Assembly (NCBI GenBank): GCA_947476765.1
Contig: CANJRK010000024.1
Location: forward strand, 1-10,130
Reading direction: 5' to 3'
DNA: 10,130 bases
From: Actinomycetota bacterium
GTDB lineage: Bacteria > Actinomycetota > Actinomycetes > S36-B12 > UBA5976
Shown: positions 7,601 to 10,130 of the stretch, piece by piece
Layout: every line of letters starts with the position of its first letter
How positions within the stretch are numbered: position 1 is the first letter of the stretch
Made by a program: the position numbers and the translations under genes
Notes under the pieces: model-generated
Told to the model about the DNA's origin: nothing
Database searches by the model: none
Seen by the model: only the letters and a program-made list of their open reading frames with translations

Positions 7601-8169
7601 TCCTGGCAATGAGTACCTCGATGCCAATATCTGGCGTTGCAGATGCATCGGATGGCGCGGTAGTAACTTTGGGTGGCTTAGTAAGCAGTGTGCAACTCAA
7701 GACCACAAAGCGCTCCGGTGATCGATGGGCAATTGTTGCCCTCGAAGATCTTGAAGGTGTTGTCGAAGTAATGGTTTGGCCAAACACTTTCAACAAAGTT
7801 GCTGCAATGCTTAATGAAGATGCCATTTTGTTGATGAAGGTGCGTATCGATAAGCGAGATGACGAAGGCCCTCGCGTGGCTGCCTTGGAAATTTCAGTCC
7901 CTGATATCAGTGCTGCATATTCAGGCCCAGTAAACATTTACATCCCAGAAACCCGAGTAAATGCAGCCGTAATGGATTCCTTGCGTCAAATTCTGAGTGC
8001 CCACCCAGGCACTACCGAAGTACACCTAACTGTGGTTCAAGCTGAGAAATTTGTATCGGTAAAAACAGATGACAAACTTCGAGTCGCTCCTTCGCCATCG
8101 CTGTTTGCAGATTTAAAGGCCTTATTGGGTGCTGCTTGTCTGGAAGCACCAACACTGCAGCCAACTTAA
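4615..8169 (+). CDS. dnaE: DNA polymerase III alpha subunit, replicative polymerase DnaE1
   Basis: Catalytic subunit of the replicative polymerase; 1184 residues, the length usual for actinobacterial DnaE1. The N-terminal PHP domain (about 1-280) keeps all nine metal ligands expected of an active 3'-5' exonuclease: H10, H12, D19, H44, E69, H107, C157, D225, H227. The polymerase core has GPGRGSAAG near residue 378, the catalytic aspartates in MPDIDIDFDERR (D418, D420, D422) and D582 in LKMDFLGLRNL. Later come ALYRPGPMG, FNKAHSAGYG, a clamp-binding motif QFDLF (941-945) and an OB fold from about residue 1016. DnaE2 (ImuC-type) enzymes normally lack this clamp motif. Start GTG 4615 follows AAGGA by 9 bases and puts HLHVHTEYS at the usual place. 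No intein or frameshift is seen. Confidence 0.98.
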   Translation: MSNDSFVHLHVHTEYSMLDGAARLTDLFSKADELGMPAIAMTDHGNLYGAFEFWKKAKATNVKPIIGIEGYFAPQGRQLRAPFDFGTPAVDDTSLDGAGRGRYNYTHMTLWAENNVGLHNLFRLSSKASLEGYYYQPRFDADLLETYGKGIIGTTGCPSGEVNRWLQAGNYEKALSTAATMRDILGQENYFVELMDHGLGIERKHREDLLKIAKTLNLKLVATNDLHYVYPEDARMHEVLLCIGTRSTMDDPKRFKFDAQDFYLKTAAEMREVWRELPDACDNTLLIAERCNINFVEGQDLLPAFTVPKGETENTWLVKEVEIGLKRRFNGGTIPQEHLERAKFELAVVEQMGFPGYFLVVADLCRHARDEGIRVGPGRGSAAGALIAWALGITELDPIKHGLLFERFLNPERISMPDIDIDFDERRRSEMIRYATQKYGEERVAQIITYASIKAKAAVKDATRALGFPYALGDKITKVIPPGVMGKDISLSGIFDPEHDRYAEAGEFRELYEDDSDVRAVVDTARGIEGLKRQPGVHAAGVILCKEELMDVLPVWRRDQDGAIITQFDMGACESLGLLKMDFLGLRNLTVLDDTLLNIASNRDESVVLEELTLDDKKTYELLARGDTLGVFQLDSGPIRSLLRSMNPDSFEDISAVLALYRPGPMGVNAHTDYADYKNKRKVQVPIHPDLAEPLSAILGDTYGLIVYQEQVMAIAQEVAGYSLGQADLLRRAMGKKKKEILDKEFEPFEAGMKERGFSQVAINKLWETLVPFSDYAFNKAHSAGYGLVSYWTAYLKANYPAEYMAALLTSVKDDKDKSAVYLNECRRMGIKVLPPDVNESDVDFTAIGTDIRFGLAAVRNVGVNVVESLKVSRTKKGRFTSFGDFLAKVDVQVCNKRVIESLIKAGAFDTLGHTRRGLFAVHIESVDSVLDTKKAEAIGQFDLFGTSDDHSDDAIGGVEVNISLDEWDKKTLLAQERDMLGLYVSDHPLFGVEHVLAMSTSMPISGVADASDGAVVTLGGLVSSVQLKTTKRSGDRWAIVALEDLEGVVEVMVWPNTFNKVAAMLNEDAILLMKVRIDKRDDEGPRVAALEISVPDISAAYSGPVNIYIPETRVNAAVMDSLRQILSAHPGTTEVHLTVVQAEKFVSVKTDDKLRVAPSPSLFADLKALLGAACLEAPTLQPT

Positions 8170-8170
8170 T

Positions 8171-8195
8171 TTAGTTTGCGATATCAGCAAACTGA
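8171..8195. terminator. Stem-loop at the dnaE/ybaK convergent junction
   Basis: Arms AGTTTGC (8173-8179) and GCAAACT (8187-8193) pair perfectly around a seven-base loop and extend by a T-G and a T-A pair. It begins one base after the dnaE stop and includes the last codons and stop of ybaK on the other strand. Neither direction has a T-run after the stem, so it is not a classical intrinsic terminator; it may protect both 3' ends or assist Rho-type or collision-driven ending. Confidence 0.35.
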
Positions 8196-8644
8196 CCAGA
8201 TACCAGTTCTGCAAGTGTTAGCGGGGAAATTTCAATATCGAAACCTCGTTTGCCGCCACTAACCAAAATAGTTTCAAATAATTTGGCAGATTCGGCGATC
8301 ACAGTTGGCAATAGTTTCTTTTGACCAAGTGGGCTGATACCACCCACCACATATCCAGTCATCCGCGCAGCTTGGGCCGGGTCGGCCATAGTTGCACGCT
8401 TTGCCCCTAAGGCTCGAGAAAGTGATTTCAAACTCACTTGCTGATCAACTGGAACGATTGCTACGGCAAAGTAATCGTCAACTGAGGCAATCAGTGTCTT
8501 AAAAACCTGAGCTGGTTCAAACCCAAGCTTCTCGGCGGCTTCTAAGCCAAATGACGCAGCACCCGGGTCATGCTGGTATTCGTGCGCAATAAACTTCACA
8601 CCGGCCTTAGTCAGCAATGAAGTTGCTGGAGTTCCTGTCGCCAT
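8171..8644 (-). CDS. ybaK: YbaK/EbsC-family Cys-tRNA(Pro)/Cys-tRNA(Cys) deacylase
   Basis: Small cytosolic trans-editing enzyme that hydrolyses misacylated tRNA; members of the family clear Cys-tRNA-Pro made by ProRS. The 157-residue product matches the family along its length: MATGTPATSLLTKAGVKF, then PAQVFKTLIAS (K49 aligns with the lysine essential in E. coli YbaK), VDQQVSLKSLSRALGAKRATM, TGYVVGGISPLGQKK, VSGGKRGFDIEISP. The frame is open upstream to ATG 8761, but that part overlaps hisD and is not family-like; ATG 8644 is preceded by AGGA (8654-8657) and begins at the conserved N-terminus. It converges with dnaE (one base between stops) and diverges from hisD (44 bases). Substrate is inferred from family; INS or ProX deacylases are related alternatives. 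Confidence 0.93.
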   Translation of the reverse strand: MATGTPATSLLTKAGVKFIAHEYQHDPGAASFGLEAAEKLGFEPAQVFKTLIASVDDYFAVAIVPVDQQVSLKSLSRALGAKRATMADPAQAARMTGYVVGGISPLGQKKLLPTVIAESAKLFETILVSGGKRGFDIEISPLTLAELVSGQFADIAN

Positions 8645-8652
8645 ATCAGTAA

Positions 8653-8658
8653 ATCCTA
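8653..8658 (-). promoter_or_regulatory. Candidate -10 box of ybaK
   Basis: TAGGAT on the minus strand fits TANNNT and ends 8 bases before ATG 8644, the distance at which actinobacterial leaderless transcripts begin at or next to the start codon. The same bases include AGGA, a possible ribosome-binding site, so both readings cannot apply to one transcript. Low-information motif. Confidence 0.35.
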
Positions 8659-8660
8659 TG

Positions 8661-8675
8661 CCTTGAAATTCAAGG
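8661..8675. promoter_or_regulatory. Fifteen-base dyad CCTTGAA-A-TTCAAGG between ybaK and hisD, candidate operator
   Basis: Seven-base arms are perfect inverted copies around a central A. It fills the middle of the 44-base divergent gap and directly abuts the candidate hisD -10 (8676-8681) while lying two bases from the candidate ybaK -10 (8653-8658). A dimeric regulator here could control both directions. I cannot assign it to a known regulator. Confidence 0.45.
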
Positions 8676-8681
8676 TAAACT
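8676..8681 (+). promoter_or_regulatory. Candidate -10 box of hisD, leaderless arrangement
   Basis: TAAACT fits TANNNT and is followed by seven bases and then ATG 8689, placing the transcription start at the A of the start codon. This matches leaderless actinobacterial promoters and would explain the poor ribosome-binding site (AAGG 13 bases before ATG). No clear -35 is present. Confidence 0.4.
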
Positions 8682-8688
8682 TGCATAT

Positions 8689-9996
8689 ATGTTGTCGACG
8701 TTGGATTTACGCGGTGGGTCTCGCCGAGCAGTTGACCTGCGCAATGTAGTCCCACGCGCAAAAGCCGACTTAGATTCAGTTGTCGAACAAGTTCGCCCGA
8801 TTGTTAACGACGTGCGAGACCGGGGAGTGGCTGCAGTTCAAGATTGGTCTGCAAAATTTGATGGTGTTACTGCGCCGCAGATTCGAGTTCCCCAGGAAGT
8901 TATTGATCGCTCACTTACCGAGCTTGATCCAGACATCCGAGCCGCCCTTGAAGAAGCAATCCGGCGAGTCAAGATTGTGCATGAACACCAACGCCGAGAG
9001 GAATCAACGGTAGCGGTTGCGCCAGGCGGCACCGTGAGCGAACGGTGGTTACCTGTCCAGCGTGTAGGACTTTATGTCCCAGGTGGAGTTTATGTATATC
9101 CAAGTAGCGTGATCATGAATGTTGTACCTGCACAAATCGCTGGCGTACCTTCGCTTGTTGTCTGTTCGCCACCACAAAAAGATTTTGGCGGCTGGCCGCA
9201 CCCAACCATTTTGGCAGCTTGTGCACTTCTTGGTGTCACTGAGGTTTATGCAGCCGGCGGTGCCCAGGCAATTGCACTCATGGCTTATGGCGCAACAGAT
9301 GAAATTGAAATTGAACCGGTGTATTTGATTACTGGTCCTGGCAATGTATACGTCACTGCTGCGAAGCGATTACTAAAGGGCTTAATTGGAATTGACTCAG
9401 AAGCTGGGCCAACTGAAATTGCGATATTGGCTGATGATTCTGCAAATCCAGATTTCGTAGCTGCGGATTTAATCAGCCAAGCTGAACATGATGTTGTTGC
9501 GGCTTCAGTATTAGTTACTGACAGTCCTGAATTAATTGCCAATGTTCGGGCGAGCTTAGAACGACTCGTTCCAACCAACATGAATCACGAGCGAATCAGG
9601 GTTGCTTTAACTAGTCAGCAAAGCGCATTCGTTCTAGTTGATGACATAGATCATGGCTTAAATGTGATCGATGCCTATGCGGCTGAGCATTTAGAAATTC
9701 ACACAAGGGATGCCGCCGCCGTTGCCCGACGGGTCAATAATGCCGGTGCCATATTTATTGGGGACTGGTCGCCAGTTTCGCTAGGCGATTACGCTGCTGG
9801 GTCCAACCATGTGCTACCAACTGGGGGATGCGCCTGTCACTCGTCTGGACTTTCTGTGCAATCTTTTTTGCGCGGCATTCATTATGTTGAATACACCGAA
9901 GCCGCTCTAAGTGAAATCGCCAAAACTGTAGTCACGTTAGCCAATTCCGAAGGCTTACCTGGTCACGCTGCTGCAATAGAGATCCGATCACAGTGA
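8689..9996 (+). CDS. hisD: Histidinol dehydrogenase
   Basis: Zinc enzyme that oxidises L-histidinol to L-histidine in two NAD-dependent steps, the end of histidine synthesis. The 435 residues are full length for the family. Visible are VGLYVPGG, YPSSVIMNVVPAQIAGV, EVYAAGGAQAIALMAYG, TGPGNVYVTAAKR, IDSEAGPTEIAILAD, zinc ligands Q264 and H267 in DLISQAEHD, catalytic E333 and H334 in AEHLEI, D367 in GDYAAGSNHVLPTGG, and H426 near the C-terminus (GLPGHAAAIEIR), matching the E. coli zinc set Q259, H262, D360 and H419. The start MLSTLDLRGG fits actinobacterial HisD (typically ending in DLRG here). The gene overlaps hisC by four bases (GTGA) and is first in this his operon. Confidence 0.98.
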   Translation: MLSTLDLRGGSRRAVDLRNVVPRAKADLDSVVEQVRPIVNDVRDRGVAAVQDWSAKFDGVTAPQIRVPQEVIDRSLTELDPDIRAALEEAIRRVKIVHEHQRREESTVAVAPGGTVSERWLPVQRVGLYVPGGVYVYPSSVIMNVVPAQIAGVPSLVVCSPPQKDFGGWPHPTILAACALLGVTEVYAAGGAQAIALMAYGATDEIEIEPVYLITGPGNVYVTAAKRLLKGLIGIDSEAGPTEIAILADDSANPDFVAADLISQAEHDVVAASVLVTDSPELIANVRASLERLVPTNMNHERIRVALTSQQSAFVLVDDIDHGLNVIDAYAAEHLEIHTRDAAAVARRVNNAGAIFIGDWSPVSLGDYAAGSNHVLPTGGCACHSSGLSVQSFLRGIHYVEYTEAALSEIAKTVVTLANSEGLPGHAAAIEIRSQ

Positions 9997-10130
9997 ATGC
10001 CTTACCAATTCGCAGTGATCTAGTTGGCCGTTCGCCGTATGGCGCACCTCAATTCGATGTCCCAGTACGACTTAACACAAACGAGAATCCGTTTGGCCCA
10101 TCACCTGAATTAGTTGCCGAACTTGCCAAA
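9993..10130 (+). CDS. hisC: Histidinol-phosphate aminotransferase, first 46 residues, 3' end outside window
   Basis: PLP-dependent fold-type I aminotransferase that converts imidazole-acetol phosphate to histidinol phosphate, two steps before HisD. Start GTG 9993 overlaps the hisD stop (GTGA) and opens NALPIRSDLVGRSPYGAP, followed by VRLNTNENPFGPSPELV; the L-N-x-N-E-N-P-x-G-P-S signature near the N-terminus is typical of HisC. An ATG at 9997 is in another frame and is not used. Overlap implies coupled translation. In actinobacteria hisB usually follows, beyond the window. Confidence 0.93.
   Translation, partial: MNALPIRSDLVGRSPYGAPQFDVPVRLNTNENPFGPSPELVAELAK

Noticed and set aside
7563..7937. 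124-codon frame antisense to the 3' part of dnaE
   Set aside because: It lies opposite the conserved OB-fold region and has no start signal or recognisable domain.
4615..8169. Possible intein in dnaE, a known insertion site in some bacteria
   Set aside because: The polymerase frame is continuous, of normal length, and the motifs are uninterrupted.
8663..8691. TTGAAA-17-TATATG as the hisD promoter
   Set aside because: It looks like a good hexamer pair but would start transcription after the hisD start codon; TAAACT at 8676 fits better.
8645..8761. Longer ybaK product beginning at ATG 8761
   Set aside because: The extra 39 residues overlap hisD, do not resemble the family N-terminus, and ATG 8644 has a suitable upstream signal.
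1..10130. Mobile elements, CRISPR arrays, tRNA genes, toxin-antitoxin or defence genes
   Set aside because: No terminal inverted repeats with a transposase, no regularly spaced repeats beyond the KKAPA codons, no tRNA-like fold, and every long frame is a known housekeeping gene.

Overview
The window reads as core chromosome of a low-to-moderate-GC actinobacterium (GC looks to be in the high 40s percent by eye, not computed). The evidence is a Streptomyces-like type 2 isoleucyl-tRNA synthetase with an actinobacterial T-box leader, a TraR/DksA-type zinc-finger protein with a histone H1-like Lys/Ala/Pro tail, and a DnaE1 of mycobacterial length. The gene neighbourhood ileS / dksA-like / lspA / rluD / dnaE / hisD / hisC resembles, from memory, the equivalent Streptomyces and mycobacterial regions. 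The modest GC would fit a small-genome aquatic actinobacterium such as Nanopelagicales (acI), but that placement is an inference.

Layout. Positions 1-1759 (minus) hold the first 586 codons of ileS; its 3' end lies outside the window. Positions about 1771-2060 (minus) are its T-box riboswitch leader with an AUC (Ile) specifier. Positions 2061-2277 are the divergent promoter region between ileS and the next operon. Positions 2278-4509 (plus) are a tight operon: dksA-like, lspA and rluD, with overlapping or nearly abutting ends. After a 105-base gap comes dnaE (4615-8169, plus). A ybaK-type aminoacyl-tRNA deacylase gene (8171-8644, minus) converges on dnaE with one base between the stop codons. 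It diverges from hisD (8689-9996, plus) across only 44 bases, and hisD overlaps hisC (9993 to the right edge) in a histidine-biosynthesis operon.

How the genes work together. The content is housekeeping: tRNA charging with isoleucine (ileS) and clearing of mischarged tRNA (ybaK), lipoprotein signal-peptide removal (lspA), rRNA pseudouridylation (rluD), replication (dnaE) and the last steps of histidine synthesis (hisD, hisC). I see no mobile element, CRISPR array, tRNA or rRNA gene, prophage or defence system, and no clearly new multi-gene system. The points most worth checking are: the swapped class I signature in IleRS (GTHH instead of HxGH), which predicts mupirocin hyper-resistance; the apparently translational T-box; an alternating three-arm repeat before the dksA-like gene; the complete metal-binding set of the DnaE PHP domain; and the symmetric, possibly leaderless, divergent ybaK/hisD start region.
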